From Pseudoalteromonas sp. NC201 (lineage in GTDB: Bacteria > Pseudomonadota > Gammaproteobacteria > Enterobacterales > Alteromonadaceae), in contig NZ_CP022522.1 in the NCBI RefSeq assembly GCF_002850255.1, positions 191,049 to 255,048 of the forward strand: DNA of 64,000 nucleotides, given 5' to 3'. Below the pieces are notes generated by a model. That model was not told where the DNA came from and did no database searches. It worked only from the letters and a program-made list of their open reading frames with translations. The position numbers were made by a program, and so were the translations under genes. This document shows, piece after piece, positions 35,634 through 44,935 of the stretch (the first letter of the stretch is position 1; the number at the start of each line of letters is the position of its first letter).

Positions 35634-36254
35634 ATGTCTGCAAACATCACTAAGCTTGTGGTTATGCTAGAAATGCAACATGCCATGAATACCAAAGTAC
35701 ACCAACAATGGTTTGAACAAGGGTTTGAATGGTACCGCGCAATTTGGGTTGAGTGTGCAGAAATGCTAGATCACTACGGCTGGAAATGGTGGAAAAAGCA
35801 AACGCCAGATACAGAACAAGTGATTTTAGAGCTAGTGGATATTTTTCATTTTGGCTTGTCTTTACGTATCGATGGCGAAACATCATTTGAGCAACTAGCG
35901 ACTCAGTTAGAGGCTGAATTGGCAAAGCCAACTACCGCAGAAGACTTCAAGGAAACCCTTGAATTACTTGCAAGTGCGGCTGTAACCAAACGCGAGTTTG
36001 ATGCCCATGCGTTTGCGGGATGTATGCAGCAAATCGGAATGTCTATTGATGACCTATACCGTGGATATGTCGGTAAAAACACGCTTAACTTCTTCCGCCA
36101 AGACCATGGCTATAAAGATGGTTCTTACATCAAGGTATGGAATGGCCAAGAAGATAACGAGCACTTAGTCGAAGTGGTGAAAAGTCTAGATACAGCACAC
36201 CCAGACTTTAAAACACACGTGTACGACGGCTTAAAAGCTCGCTACCCAGCTTAA
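35634..36254 (+). CDS. dUTP diphosphatase (all-alpha, dimeric type)
   Basis: Hydrolyses dUTP to dUMP, keeping uracil out of DNA. 206 residues of the all-alpha dUTPase family related to MazG: WVECAEMLDHYGWKWWKK with the acidic metal ligands and ELVDIFHF helix. This family is distinct from trimeric Dut. ATG start; the stop overlaps the convergent yrfG by four bases. Sits with other nucleotide-pool genes. Confidence 0.9.
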   Translation: MSANITKLVVMLEMQHAMNTKVHQQWFEQGFEWYRAIWVECAEMLDHYGWKWWKKQTPDTEQVILELVDIFHFGLSLRIDGETSFEQLATQLEAELAKPTTAEDFKETLELLASAAVTKREFDAHAFAGCMQQIGMSIDDLYRGYVGKNTLNFFRQDHGYKDGSYIKVWNGQEDNEHLVEVVKSLDTAHPDFKTHVYDGLKARYPA

Positions 36255-36916
36255 TCTATAATAGGTAGCAAGGTACGGTAATCGGAGACTGAGAGATATT
36301 CAGTGATCTCTCGCTCTGGTTGCCGACTGTCAGGGTTAGCAACGGCAAGCAAATGGCCAATACCAAATTCTTTCGCAGCATTTAACACGCTAATGCTATC
36401 GTCCACAAATAAAGTGCGGGACTTATCAAAGCCCAAATCACGCTCTACCTGTTGCCACAACATCTGACTTTCTTTACTTACGCCATATTCATGGGTTGAA
36501 ACCAATTTGTCGAGATACTTATCGAATTGGGTACGCTCAATTTTCAAACTTAGACTGTTTGGGTGAGCGTTGGTCAACAAGATAAGCTGTTTTCCACTCT
36601 CTCTTAAGGCCTCTAAAAACGCTGGTACATCCTCACGAATTGAGATCAAGTGTTGTACTTCACGTTTAAGCTCCATAATTGGGAGCTGTAGTTGCTCCTG
36701 CCAATAATCTAGGCAATACCATTCTATCTGGCCCATTACTGCGTCATAACGCGCGAGGATGTCGGCCCTTGCAGCCTCAAGGGTTAAGCCTTGACGTTTT
36801 GCGTGTGCCTTAGGCACAACGTCGAGAAAAAAGTGATTATCAAAATGGAGGTCGAGTAATGTGCCATCCATATCTAACAAAACGGTATCGATATTTGACC
36901 AATTTAGCATAGGCAT
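36251..36916 (-). CDS. yrfG: GMP/IMP nucleotidase YrfG (HAD family)
   Basis: HAD-superfamily phosphatase that dephosphorylates GMP and IMP. 221 residues: motif I DMDGTLLD (about residue 15), motif II LTNA, Lys and motif III LFVDDSISVL. N terminus resembles E. coli YrfG. It is divergent from nudE, the same pairing as in E. coli, which supports the name. Confidence 0.93.
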   Translation of the reverse strand: MPMLNWSNIDTVLLDMDGTLLDLHFDNHFFLDVVPKAHAKRQGLTLEAARADILARYDAVMGQIEWYCLDYWQEQLQLPIMELKREVQHLISIREDVPAFLEALRESGKQLILLTNAHPNSLSLKIERTQFDKYLDKLVSTHEYGVSKESQMLWQQVERDLGFDKSRTLFVDDSISVLNAAKEFGIGHLLAVANPDSRQPEREITEYLSVSDYRTLLPIID

Positions 36917-36971
36917 TTAACTTCAAAGGCTTTATGATTAGGTTATTCGCCATGATAGCAAATAATGATCT

Positions 36972-37535
36972 ATGTCACATAAAAAGCATCCCACACCACC
37001 AGAAATTTTAGCTTGCGACGTCGTGGCTAAAAGCAAATTGTTCACGGTAGAAGCACTTTCGTTATCTTTTTCGAATGGCGAGCAACGAGAATACGAAAGA
37101 GTTCGTGGCGGTGGCCGTGGCGCAGTAATGATCGTGCCCATAACTGCTGATAATGAGCTATTATTAGTGAGAGAATACTGTGCAGGAACACATGACTATC
37201 AACTCGGCTTTCCCAAAGGGCTAATTGACCCTGGCGAAACCCCGGTGGAAGCGGGTAACCGAGAGCTAAAAGAAGAAGTGGGTTTTGGTGCAAATGCTTT
37301 CTCTGAACTCAAAGTAGTGTCACTGGCACCGAGTTACTTTAATGCTAAAATGCATATTTTGGTCGCTAGTGAACTTTACTCAGAACAGCTTGAAGGTGAT
37401 GAACCAGAGCCACTGGTAGTAGTGAAGTGGCCGCTAGATAAATTATATGATCTGTTACATCAAGAGGACTTTACCGAAGCAAGAAGTGTCGCGGCACTAC
37501 TGTTATTAAAAGCACATTTGAATCTGGAGGCGTAA
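36972..37535 (+). CDS. nudE: ADP-compound hydrolase NudE
   Basis: Nudix hydrolase acting on ADP-ribose, NADH and related dinucleotides. 187 residues (E. coli 186). The Nudix box is intact: G-x5-E-x7-REL-x-EE-x-G, beginning GFPKGLIDPGE. Adjacent to yrfG as in E. coli and one base upstream of cysQ, whose ribosome site lies inside the nudE 3' end. Confidence 0.95.
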   Translation: MSHKKHPTPPEILACDVVAKSKLFTVEALSLSFSNGEQREYERVRGGGRGAVMIVPITADNELLLVREYCAGTHDYQLGFPKGLIDPGETPVEAGNRELKEEVGFGANAFSELKVVSLAPSYFNAKMHILVASELYSEQLEGDEPEPLVVVKWPLDKLYDLLHQEDFTEARSVAALLLLKAHLNLEA

Positions 37536-37536
37536 A

Positions 37537-38340
37537 TTGCAGTCCTATTTAGAGCCTTGCATCGCACTGGCACAACGTGCCGGTGAAGCCATTATGGCAA
37601 TTTATCAAGCCGATGATATTGGTAAAAAAGAAAAGTCTGACCACACTCCTGTCACTGCCGCAGATTTGGCATCTAATGAGATCTTAATGGCGGGTCTTGC
37701 TGAAATAGCACCTGACATTCCGGTAATGTCTGAAGAAACACCAATTCCACCATTGAGTGAGCGACAAGATTGGCAGCGCTACTGGTTACTCGATCCTATG
37801 GATGGCACTGGGGAATTTATTCTCGAAAGCGGTGACTTTGCCGTCAATATTGCGCTAATCGAAAATAACCATCCTGTGTTAGGCGTCATTTACTGGCCAT
37901 CTCAAGGGCTGACATATTACGCGAGCAAAGATGAAGGTGCGTTTAAACGTAGTGACTCAGGCGAAAGTAAACGTATTTTCGTCTCGCCACGAGAAACGCT
38001 GACATTGGCAGTAAGTCGCAGACAAAAGCTTGAAGCGGTTAGTCAGTACTTAAATAGTCAGTTCGACACTGTGGCACTTGGGTCATGTTCATTAAAAGCC
38101 TGCATTATCGCAGAAGGTAAGGCGGATTGTTTTTTACGAGTAGGGCCAACGGGAGAGTGGGATACTGGCGCGTCACAAATCATCGTCGAAGAAGCCGGAG
38201 GTTGTATTACCGATGCTGAGTTTAACCCGCTGACCTACAATCGACGAGAAACTACCGAAAACCCAGACTTTATTGTTATGGGGCATCCCGATTGGCAATG
38301 GCAAAAGTTGATCAGTCCACATCATCGAACGATAGAATAA
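37537..38340 (+). CDS. cysQ: 3'(2'),5'-bisphosphate nucleotidase CysQ
   Basis: Removes the 3' phosphate of PAP/PAPS produced in sulfate assimilation. 267 residues of the inositol monophosphatase superfamily: DPMDGTGEF metal site and WDTGASQIIVEEAGG. The start is TTG at 37537: GGAGG lies six bases upstream, no nearby in-frame ATG fits, and the N terminus aligns with E. coli CysQ. Co-transcribed with nudE. Confidence 0.94.
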   Translation: MQSYLEPCIALAQRAGEAIMAIYQADDIGKKEKSDHTPVTAADLASNEILMAGLAEIAPDIPVMSEETPIPPLSERQDWQRYWLLDPMDGTGEFILESGDFAVNIALIENNHPVLGVIYWPSQGLTYYASKDEGAFKRSDSGESKRIFVSPRETLTLAVSRRQKLEAVSQYLNSQFDTVALGSCSLKACIIAEGKADCFLRVGPTGEWDTGASQIIVEEAGGCITDAEFNPLTYNRRETTENPDFIVMGHPDWQWQKLISPHHRTIE

Positions 38341-38405
38341 ATAACGGTTTAAGTTGAAGGTTGTGGGATTTTTGCGCACTTGAATTGTTTTAAGCATTAA
38401 ATCCC

Positions 38406-38433
38406 TTGCAATAAAATTTTAATCCATTATTAT
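38406..38433 (+). promoter_or_regulatory. Promoter of the initiator tRNA array
   Basis: TTGCAA at 38406-38411 and TATTAT at 38428-38433 with a 16-base spacer, followed by a GC-rich discriminator (GCGGCC). This layout is typical of stable-RNA promoters under stringent control. It is the only good promoter before the array. Confidence 0.65.
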
Positions 38434-38475
38434 AGCGGCCTCTTGAAAGGGAAGTCCTTTTTAAGAGTTTACAGG

Positions 38476-38562
38476 CGCGGGATGGAGCAGAATGATAAAT
38501 CATTCTTCGGACTCGCTAAACCTGGAAAGAATCGAAGGTCGTTGGTACCCGACGAAGAATAG
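38476..38562 (+). pseudogene. Degenerate initiator-tRNA-like unit A
   Basis: Begins with the first 15 bases of the initiator tRNA (CGCGGGATGGAGCAG) and retains the GAAGGTCG stretch, but the D arm is replaced by a GAATGAT/ATCATTC hairpin, the CAT anticodon is gone and no acceptor 3' strand is present. It cannot fold as a tRNA. A near-identical unit is at 38854-38940. Each lies 106 bases (start to start) before an intact tRNA. Confidence 0.7.
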
Positions 38563-38581
38563 ATTCACAAAAACATACAGG

Positions 38582-38658
<77 letters not shown>

Positions 38659-38717
38659 ACATCAGTTGGATGTATAGAGTCTCAAGTACAAGACTTAAAA
38701 TTAAGTACAAATACAGG

Positions 38718-38794
<77 letters not shown>

Positions 38795-38853
38795 ACATCA
38801 GTTGGATGTATAGAGTCTCAAGTACAAGACTTAAAATTAAGTACAAATACAGG

Positions 38854-38940
38854 CGCGGGATGGAGCAGAATGATAAATCATTCGTCGGACTCGCTAAACC
38901 TGGAAAGAATCGAAGGTCGTCGGTCCCCGACGAAGAATAG
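38854..38940 (+). pseudogene. Degenerate initiator-tRNA-like unit B
   Basis: Same 87-base layout as unit A with few substitutions. A strong CGTCGG/CCGACG hairpin is present near its 3' end. Several differences between the two units fall in predicted stems (for example GTTGG against GTCGG opposite CCGAC), so some pairing is kept. Confidence 0.7.
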
Positions 38941-38959
38941 ATTCACAAAAACATACAGG

Positions 38960-39036
<77 letters not shown>

Positions 39037-39533
39037 ATTTTTAATTGGACTGTATAATCTAAAGAACTCTCCCAAAATTCATCGGTTCACTCTTCATAAA
39101 TTAATAGTTCCCGCAACCAATTTTTAATTGGAATGCACAATCTAAAGAACTACTCCGAAATTCGTCGGTTCACTCTTCATAAATTAACGACTCCCGCAAC
39201 CAATTCTTAATTGGACTGCACACTCTAAAGAACTAGTACAAAATTCGTCGGTTCACTCTTCATAAATTAATGGCTCCCGCAACCAATTTTTAATTGGACT
39301 GCACACTCTAAAGAACTAGTACAAAAGTCGTCGGTTCACTCTTCATAAATTAACGACTCCCGCAACCAATTTTTAATTGGACTGTATAATCTAAAGAACT
39401 CTCCCAAAATTCATCGGTTCACTCTTCATAAATTAACGACTCCCGCAACCAATTTTAATTGGACTGCACACTCTAAAGAACTAGTACAAAAGTCGTCGGT
39501 TCACTCTTCATAAATTAACGACTCCCGTAATCA
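39037..39533 (+). repeat. Six tandem 83-bp repeats, each ending in the initiator tRNA 3' end
   Basis: Units end at 39119, 39202, 39285, 39368, 39451 and 39533 (period 83, last 82). Each has a CCAATT-TTT-AATTGG hairpin at its junction, an ACTCTAAAGAACT-type segment, the T-arm piece TCGTCGGTTCA and the acceptor end CTCCCGCAACCA. The last copy has decayed (CCCGTAATCA). Units 1 and 5, and units 4 and 6, share variant bases, which indicates duplication of blocks. E. coli tyrT has comparable repeats (rtT) with tRNA-Tyr 3' ends. No reading frame runs through the array. Confidence 0.93.
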
Positions 39534-39746
39534 AATTTTTGGTTTAGTTACCTAAAACCCCCTCAATGGACAGTCAGTTTTCTTCGCTATATACAGAGAA
39601 ATAAATCACCCACTTTTTATTATTCAAAGCCTGAGTGCTGCTGTTGTTTGATGCATTTCTTACATTGGAATTAATCTTAATACTTACACTGTGAGCAACA
39701 ACCTATACGCGGGTTATGGAAACCCGCTGTTAAAAAGTGAATAGAT
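39534..39746. other. Gap after the tRNA-end array
   Basis: 213 bases with no gene. A perfect 7-bp hairpin GCGGGTT/AACCCGC (39709-39727) lies just past the stop of the minus-strand peptide gene; it has no T tract on either side, so its role as terminator is doubtful. Confidence 0.4.
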
Positions 39747-39965
39747 TTAGCAAAGGCAGGTAAATCCGATTTGACAGCTAGCAAGATCGGAGTGATTGCA
39801 ACAAGCTGAGATGTCTTGGCGAGATGCACATTTCATCGTGTCCTGACATCCGTAAACTCTCGTATAATCACCTCCGGCTACTTGAGGGGTTGCTTCCTGA
39901 GGTAGTTTGTTATCTTGAGTGAGTTTTTTTAGCTGCTTTTTTTGGAGCTTTATTTTCATTTTCAA
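39747..39965 (-). CDS. Cysteine-rich peptide with double-glycine-type leader (RiPP/bacteriocin-like precursor)
   Basis: 72 residues. The N-terminal part is a basic leader (MKMKIKLQKKQLKKL) running to AGG; the remainder, about 40 residues, contains seven Cys, including a CC pair and a terminal CLC. ATG start with AAGGAT about ten bases upstream. The leader resembles those of small orphan peptides common in Pseudoalteromonas that are sometimes labelled class I lanthipeptide; this is from memory. No modification enzyme, peptidase-containing transporter or immunity gene lies within 10 kb. Confidence 0.7.
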   Translation of the reverse strand: MKMKIKLQKKQLKKLTQDNKLPQEATPQVAGGDYTRVYGCQDTMKCASRQDISACCNHSDLASCQIGFTCLC

Positions 39966-40050
39966 TATCCTTTTTATAGATTTATTAAGTTTGTTATCAC
40001 GAAACCGATAGCGTGATCTGTTTAAAAATAATACAAAGAAGTATTGTTGT

Positions 40051-40083
40051 AAAACAAATAATGAAATGTAATTATTTTGTTTT
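40051..40083. promoter_or_regulatory. AT-rich inverted repeat upstream of the peptide gene
   Basis: AAAACAAATAAT (40051-40062) faces ATTATTTTGTTTT (40071-40083), complementary with one bulged base. It lies about 90 bases upstream of the peptide start and 83 bases before the chemoreceptor start, so it could be an operator for either gene. Confidence 0.35.
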
Positions 40084-40165
40084 CTTTTGAATGGGTGAAG
40101 ATTATTTGTCTATAAATCTTTATATGGTCTAGGCTTTTACTATCTCTTGTTTGAGGTGTATGAAG

Positions 40166-41755
40166 ATGGATTTACATAGTATTCGAGTCAAAAGTTCGTT
40201 GCCTACGGCTATGTTGACGATCGTGTTGCTATTTGTGTTTTTTGGTTTTTCGGTGTTGCTCAATAAAGTGCAATCGGCACTTGAGATCCAAACTGAAAAC
40301 TATTTAAAAGCCGTGTCAGTGGTACTCAATGCGGATAGAGACTTTTATCAAGCTCAAGAAGCCTACCTCAAATTATTAGCTGGTGAAGATAAGCGGGCGG
40401 ATTTTGAAGAAAACGCCGAGCAGGTGAAACAGCGCTATCAAAAGTATCTTCAGTTTATGTCACTCCACCAGAGTGAGCTGGGTAGTTTTGCAACTTTTGA
40501 CGCGGACTTTCAAAGTTGGTATCGCGTGACGGTGGCGAGTATTAAAACTCCGACAGATAAAGCGCTTCAAACTGAGTCGGCTAAGTTATTTGGTGCAGTT
40601 CGTGATGTGCTTGATAAAGCCGGTGAATTAGCCGATGGAAAATCTGCTGCAAGTCGCGCGTTAGTCGTTGCTGAGGTTACTCAGATAAAGTGGGGTCTTG
40701 GTGTTGGTGCCTTGCTCCTACTTGGTATTGCCTGTTGGATTGCTTATCGAATCCCTCGTCAGCTAGCAAAGCAGATAAACTTTGTGTCAGATAGGATCTC
40801 TGAAATCGCCTCTGGAGACGGAGACTTAACTGGTCGCATTGAAATCAAAGGAAATGATGAGTTTGCAAAGCTATCGCTAAACTTTAATCATTTTCTCGAG
40901 AGTTTACAGGCGATGGTTACAGCACTAGTGAAAGATGGTGGCGAGCTGTCGAGTTTGTCGTCAAAACTCAGTCATTATGCCACACAGTGCCATGACTTAA
41001 TCGACTCGCTTGGTAAGTCATCACATACCATTGTTAGCGCGGTGAATCAGCTAAGTCACTCAAGTCAAGAAGTCTCGTCGGTGGCAGAAAACTCATTGAA
41101 AGAAGCTGAAGCTTCACATCGCTACGCAGCACAAGGTAAAACGGTGTTGGCTGATTCAAAACAAAAAATCACTCATCTTGCTGATAATATGGAAGCGGCA
41201 CTCTCCAGTTCGTTAGCTTTACAAAAAAACTCTGAAAACATTACGCAAGTGCTTGATGTTATTCGCGGGATCGCTGAGCAAACCAATTTATTAGCGCTCA
41301 ACGCGGCAATAGAAGCGGCAAGAGCAGGCGAACAAGGTCGTGGATTTGCAGTGGTAGCTGACGAGGTTAGGTCACTGGCCACTCGAACACAAGACAGCAC
41401 TAATGATATTCAGAAGATGTTGGAAGCATTCTCCCATAGCGTAGAGGACTCACAAAAGACCATTGAAGATGGTAAGCAGTATGTTGATGTTGCAGTAGAA
41501 AGTTTTACGAAGGCAACGGAGCTATTGGAGTTAATTGCACAAAGTGCGGTGAAAGTGACTGAGCTTTCAGAGCAAACCGCTCATGCGACTCAGCAGCAAA
41601 ATGCAGTATCTACTGAGGTTAGCAGTAATTTAACTGATTTAAATGACAAAACATTGGACGGCGAGCGGTTGTCTGGAGAAACGCACCAAATTTCGGATGA
41701 TGTGCTGCGAGTCACCAGTAAATTGGTGAATGAATTATCTCAGTTTAAAGTCTAA
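40166..41755 (+). CDS. Methyl-accepting chemotaxis protein
   Basis: Transmembrane chemoreceptor of about 529 residues: first helix (about 12-32), a mostly helical periplasmic sensing region (about 33-170), second helix ([18 protein letters not shown]), HAMP domain, then the cytoplasmic signalling hairpin with the conserved tip ([37 protein letters not shown] in part). No C-terminal CheR-binding pentapeptide. I chose ATG 40166 (GAGG nine bases upstream); ATG 40160 is also possible. Ligand unknown. Confidence 0.93.
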   Translation: MDLHSIRVKSSLPTAMLTIVLLFVFFGFSVLLNKVQSALEIQTENYLKAVSVVLNADRDFYQAQEAYLKLLAGEDKRADFEENAEQVKQRYQKYLQFMSLHQSELGSFATFDADFQSWYRVTVASIKTPTDKALQTESAKLFGAVRDVLDKAGELADGKSAASRALVVAEVTQIKWGLGVGALLLLGIACWIAYRIPRQLAKQINFVSDRISEIASGDGDLTGRIEIKGNDEFAKLSLNFNHFLESLQAMVTALVKDGGELSSLSSKLSHYATQCHDLIDSLGKSSHTIVSAVNQLSHSSQEVSSVAENSLKEAEASHRYAAQGKTVLADSKQKITHLADNMEAALSSSLALQKNSENITQVLDVIRGIAEQTNLLALNAAIEAARAGEQGRGFAVVADEVRSLATRTQDSTNDIQKMLEAFSHSVEDSQKTIEDGKQYVDVAVESFTKATELLELIAQSAVKVTELSEQTAHATQQQNAVSTEVSSNLTDLNDKTLDGERLSGETHQISDDVLRVTSKLVNELSQFKV

Positions 41756-41762
41756 GGTCTTG

Positions 41763-41789
41763 TAAGGTATGCCGTGCGGCACACCTTAT
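41763..41789. terminator. Hairpin between the chemoreceptor and dipeptidase genes
   Basis: A stem of about 12 bp with one mismatch (TAAGGTATGCCG opposite CGGCACACCTTA) and a two-base loop lies between two convergent genes. No strong T tract, so termination may be partly Rho-dependent. Confidence 0.45.
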
Positions 41790-41823
41790 AAATCAGTGGT
41801 TTGAACAGTTATTTAACCTGAGG

Positions 41824-43008
41824 TTATTTAGCAAACTTCTTTGCGTAAGCCTCAGCTTGTTTCCACACGCGCAGGGTATTGCCACCTAAAATCTTTTTGA
41901 TATCAGCGTCGCTGTAACCTCTATCCAAGAGACCTTGCACAAGATTTGGATACGTTGACACGTCTTTCAGGCCAACCGGTAGTGAGTCACCCACACCATC
42001 GTAATCTGAACCAATCCCTACGTGATCTATCCCTATCAACTTAACGACGTGGTCAATGTGATCTAGCACTTGATCAAGTGTGGCAAATGGAAACGGATTT
42101 TTTGCTCTAAACGCCGCTCTAAAATCGGTGCGATCTTTGTCTTTGGCTTCTTTTTGTGCTTCGTCACGCTTGTCATACCAAGCTCCAGCTTTTGCCGTCA
42201 CAAAGCTCGAGCCAAAGTTAATTTGGATCACGCCGCCATTTTTTGCCAAGGCTTTGAGCATTTTGTCATCCATATTGCGCTCGAATCCTGGGGTGTATTT
42301 GCGCAGGGATGAATGTGAAGCAACGACCGGTACTTTTGAAATGTCCATAACCTGATAAAAGGCGTCATCGGAAATATGTGATACATCAATGAGCATACCA
42401 ATTTTGTTCATTTCAACCACAAGCTCTTTACCAAATGGGCTTAAGCCTTTCCATTTGCGGCGTACATCATAAGAAGAGTCAGAAATATGGTTGCTTTGCG
42501 AGTGTGCTAAGGTGATATAGCGTACGCCACGGTCATAAAAATGCTTAAGGTTTTTCATCTCACCTTCAATGGGCGAGCCATTTTCCATGCCCATCGCGAT
42601 AGACATAATACCACTGTCAAATTGCGCATAAATGTCGTCGGTATTGTAAGCCATTGCAAATTTATCTGGTGCGCGATGTGCTAAGGCTTCCATACCGTCA
42701 ATCAGTTGATTGGCGAGTTGATAGCTTTTACCTTTACCTTCAAATTCTAAATTAGCAGGAATATAAATAGACATAAATGGCGCATTAAGACCGCCTTTTA
42801 TCGCGCGAGGGTAATCAAAATCACCGCCTTCGGTTGCTTGGCTAACATCATCCCATTTACTTTGGATGCGATATGGAACGTCGATGTGTGTATCAATTAG
42901 GATGTTATCGTGAGCGAGTTTAACTGCGCGCTCAGAGGCTTTGTATTCAGTTGCATAAGCGCTAGAAACAGCCAGCGCTAGGGCGCAAAGAGCAGTGCCG
43001 AGCTTCAT
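41824..43008 (-). CDS. Membrane dipeptidase (peptidase family M19)
   Basis: 394 residues with a signal peptide (MKLGTALCALALAVSSAYA), then the renal-dipeptidase fold: zinc ligands in DTHIDVPY, Glu in MGMENGSPIEG, His in DVSHISDDAF and VASHSSLRKY, and GIGSDYDGVGD. Cleaves dipeptides, including D-residue-containing ones, in the periplasm or outside. Single gene. Confidence 0.94.
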   Translation of the reverse strand: MKLGTALCALALAVSSAYATEYKASERAVKLAHDNILIDTHIDVPYRIQSKWDDVSQATEGGDFDYPRAIKGGLNAPFMSIYIPANLEFEGKGKSYQLANQLIDGMEALAHRAPDKFAMAYNTDDIYAQFDSGIMSIAMGMENGSPIEGEMKNLKHFYDRGVRYITLAHSQSNHISDSSYDVRRKWKGLSPFGKELVVEMNKIGMLIDVSHISDDAFYQVMDISKVPVVASHSSLRKYTPGFERNMDDKMLKALAKNGGVIQINFGSSFVTAKAGAWYDKRDEAQKEAKDKDRTDFRAAFRAKNPFPFATLDQVLDHIDHVVKLIGIDHVGIGSDYDGVGDSLPVGLKDVSTYPNLVQGLLDRGYSDADIKKILGGNTLRVWKQAEAYAKKFAK

Positions 43009-43113
43009 AAAATTGCCTTTCCTTTATAGTTATAGAAATTTGATTGTAACAACTCCTGTCACTTCGACAACTGTTTACGATTAGCGCTAAATACAAAGAA
43101 AGCTGAAGGTTTT

Positions 43114-43359
43114 TTAATACTCGTAATCTTCCTGTGCTTGCATTGCTTGAAATTGTTGTTTGCTAACAATATTCACAGATTCATGTAATTCTGAGAAAAC
43201 GATCAGCGCTTCTCCGGATTTTAGCTGTGCTTTCACTTGCGCGACTTTGCTCTCGGTGCTGACCTCGGTATCGCCATAGTCTGTTCCTTCTCGCAGCACA
43301 TAGTGCTCAATAAGATTGTCTAGCGTCTCTTGCGGAAGTTGTTGATAGGGAATGAGCAT
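43114..43359 (-). CDS. yheU: YheU family protein
   Basis: 81-residue protein starting [29 protein letters not shown] in part, the UPF0270/YheU signature. Function unknown. It follows yheT by one base, as in E. coli (yheT-yheU), which confirms the assignment. Confidence 0.92.
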   Translation of the reverse strand: MLIPYQQLPQETLDNLIEHYVLREGTDYGDTEVSTESKVAQVKAQLKSGEALIVFSELHESVNIVSKQQFQAMQAQEDYEY

Positions 43360-43360
43360 A

Positions 43361-44368
43361 CTACTTAGCCTTACTATAAATTTGCTGTAAATATTGTGGA
43401 ATAACGCTTTCTAGCCAAAACCTAGGTTTAAGGGGGTTACTTCCCGAAATAAACCCTACGTGACCACCGTGGGGACTCACTGCGAGCGTCACCGGTGAGT
43501 TAACCTGAGCGGCTGTAGGCACGGCTTGTGATGATAGCATGGGGTCATCTTCGGCGTGGATCAGGAGTGTTGGTGTCGTGATCTGGGTTAAGTAGGGCTG
43601 CGAACTTGCTTGTGCGTAATAGTCTTCCGCGCCGTTAAAACCATGCAGCGGTGCCGTTATCTTATCGTCAAATTGCCAAAGGTCATCAATGGCATAAAGG
43701 GCAGGCTTGTCTATCCTAATTTGCGACTGGATGGTGTCTAGCTTACGTGAAAAAGATTTCTTCATCCTGTCTAGCAAGTATTTTTGATAGAGCTTAAAAC
43801 AGCTCTTTCTGATCACCTGACAAGAGGAAGAAAGGTGATAAGGCGCTGAGACGACAACACCAGCTTCAAGACCGCTTTGCGATTTGGTTTCTCCCAAGTA
43901 TTTGGCAAGTACATTACCGCCGAGCGAGAAGCCAACCGCAAATAATGGCCGTTTAGGAAAACGGGCTTTTAGCGTGTCTATAAAAAAGCCAAGATCTGAG
44001 GTTTCGCCGCTATGATAAGCCCTAGCTTGGCGATTCACTTCACGTGAGCAGTTGCGAAAGTGCATCAGTACGGCATCAAAACCATGGTGTACCAACGCTT
44101 TTAATAGGCCTTTTGCATAAAAGCTGTTGATATTGCCTTCTAGCCCATGTAATACCACAACCAAAGGTGCCGATTTATCGCCGTGTTTTGCCCATGCAAG
44201 TTCTAAAAAGTCATCGTCTGGTGTGTCTAGTGTTTCATAGTCGACGGGCACCTGTAATCTAGGCCTAAAGAATCGCGGAAGTATGGTTTGGGCATGGCGG
44301 TTGCGCATCCACCAAGCGGGCTTAAATTCGTAATTATCGGCTGTTATTGTTTTCATGGCTTGATTCAT
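43361..44368 (-). CDS. yheT: Alpha/beta hydrolase YheT
   Basis: 335-residue hydrolase of the UPF0017/YheT family: [17 protein letters not shown] near the N terminus, nucleophile motif GFSLGGN, acid in HAEDDPM, and terminal His in SPHGGHVGF. Natural substrate unknown; relatives act on esters. Start placed at ATG 44368 (MNQAMKTI); the frame is open further upstream without a ribosome site. Part of the conserved yheS/yheT/yheU neighbourhood. Confidence 0.92.
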   Translation of the reverse strand: MNQAMKTITADNYEFKPAWWMRNRHAQTILPRFFRPRLQVPVDYETLDTPDDDFLELAWAKHGDKSAPLVVVLHGLEGNINSFYAKGLLKALVHHGFDAVLMHFRNCSREVNRQARAYHSGETSDLGFFIDTLKARFPKRPLFAVGFSLGGNVLAKYLGETKSQSGLEAGVVVSAPYHLSSSCQVIRKSCFKLYQKYLLDRMKKSFSRKLDTIQSQIRIDKPALYAIDDLWQFDDKITAPLHGFNGAEDYYAQASSQPYLTQITTPTLLIHAEDDPMLSSQAVPTAAQVNSPVTLAVSPHGGHVGFISGSNPLKPRFWLESVIPQYLQQIYSKAK

Positions 44369-44480
44369 AATAGAAACTGCGTCTTTTTGACGGTTGCTCG
44401 CAAAGCAAAGAAAGGAAGCTATCCAGTTGCAAAACACGTTTTAGCCAGTTTAACGTATTATCAGTTGAGGGTTAAGCAAA

Positions 44481-44517
44481 TAAAAAGCACCCGACCAGTA
44501 AACTGATAAGGTGCTTT
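44481..44517 (-). terminator. Terminator after the DUF3149 gene
   Basis: Minus-strand stem AAAGCACC/GGTGCTTT with a long loop, followed by TTATTT. It lies about 100 bases past the small membrane-protein stop and before yheT. Confidence 0.6.
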
Positions 44518-44615
44518 GTGCGTCGTGCTTAATTCTGCAAGTTGGGGAACTACGTCGAGCCGATCTTCTACTACTTATTCTTCAATCGCCCCAAGGTAAT
44601 ACATTTAAATCTGTT

Positions 44616-44762
44616 CTATTGTTCGTTAGGTACTTCAGCGTCCATGACTTTTTTAATGAAAAAATAGACGTAATAACAGCACAGCAAAATTACAATCCCT
44701 AAAAAGCCAAAAGACAGAAACAACACAGGGTCGGAAAAAAAGTCTCTAAAGAATACGTTCAT
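44616..44762 (-). CDS. DUF3149-type small membrane protein
   Basis: 48 residues, beginning MNVFFRDFFSDPVLF at ATG 44762 with a full AGGAGG seven bases upstream; the longer frame start is not supported. One hydrophobic helix (about 14-38, LFLSFGFLGIVILLCCYYVYF) followed by FIKKVMD, which is the DUF3149 pattern. Function unknown; such proteins may be subunits of larger membrane complexes. Confidence 0.82.
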   Translation of the reverse strand: MNVFFRDFFSDPVLFLSFGFLGIVILLCCYYVYFFIKKVMDAEVPNEQ

Positions 44763-44935
44763 GGCTGTGCCTCCTAATTTGTCGATGAGTAAATAGTAGT
44801 GGAGGTCTGAGGGGCTTGATATGATCAAGATCAAGTTTCAATCCTGAGTGAAATTAAACCTAGGCAAAGGCTTGATCTCGATCAGGTTTTATATCTAAGT
44901 TGGGTAAATATCAGGGCTTATATTTATTTAATGGC

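Noticed and set aside
38476..38562. Possible functional long tRNA (87 bases, like tRNA-Ser or tRNA-Leu)
   Set aside because: The 5' acceptor strand has no partner at the 3' end, and no anticodon arm or CCA can be formed on either strand.
39037..39533. Possible CRISPR array
   Set aside because: The whole 83-base unit is conserved, there are no unique spacers, and no cas genes are present.
39709..39727. Hairpin as terminator of the peptide gene
   Set aside because: The stem is perfect but no T tract follows in either direction.
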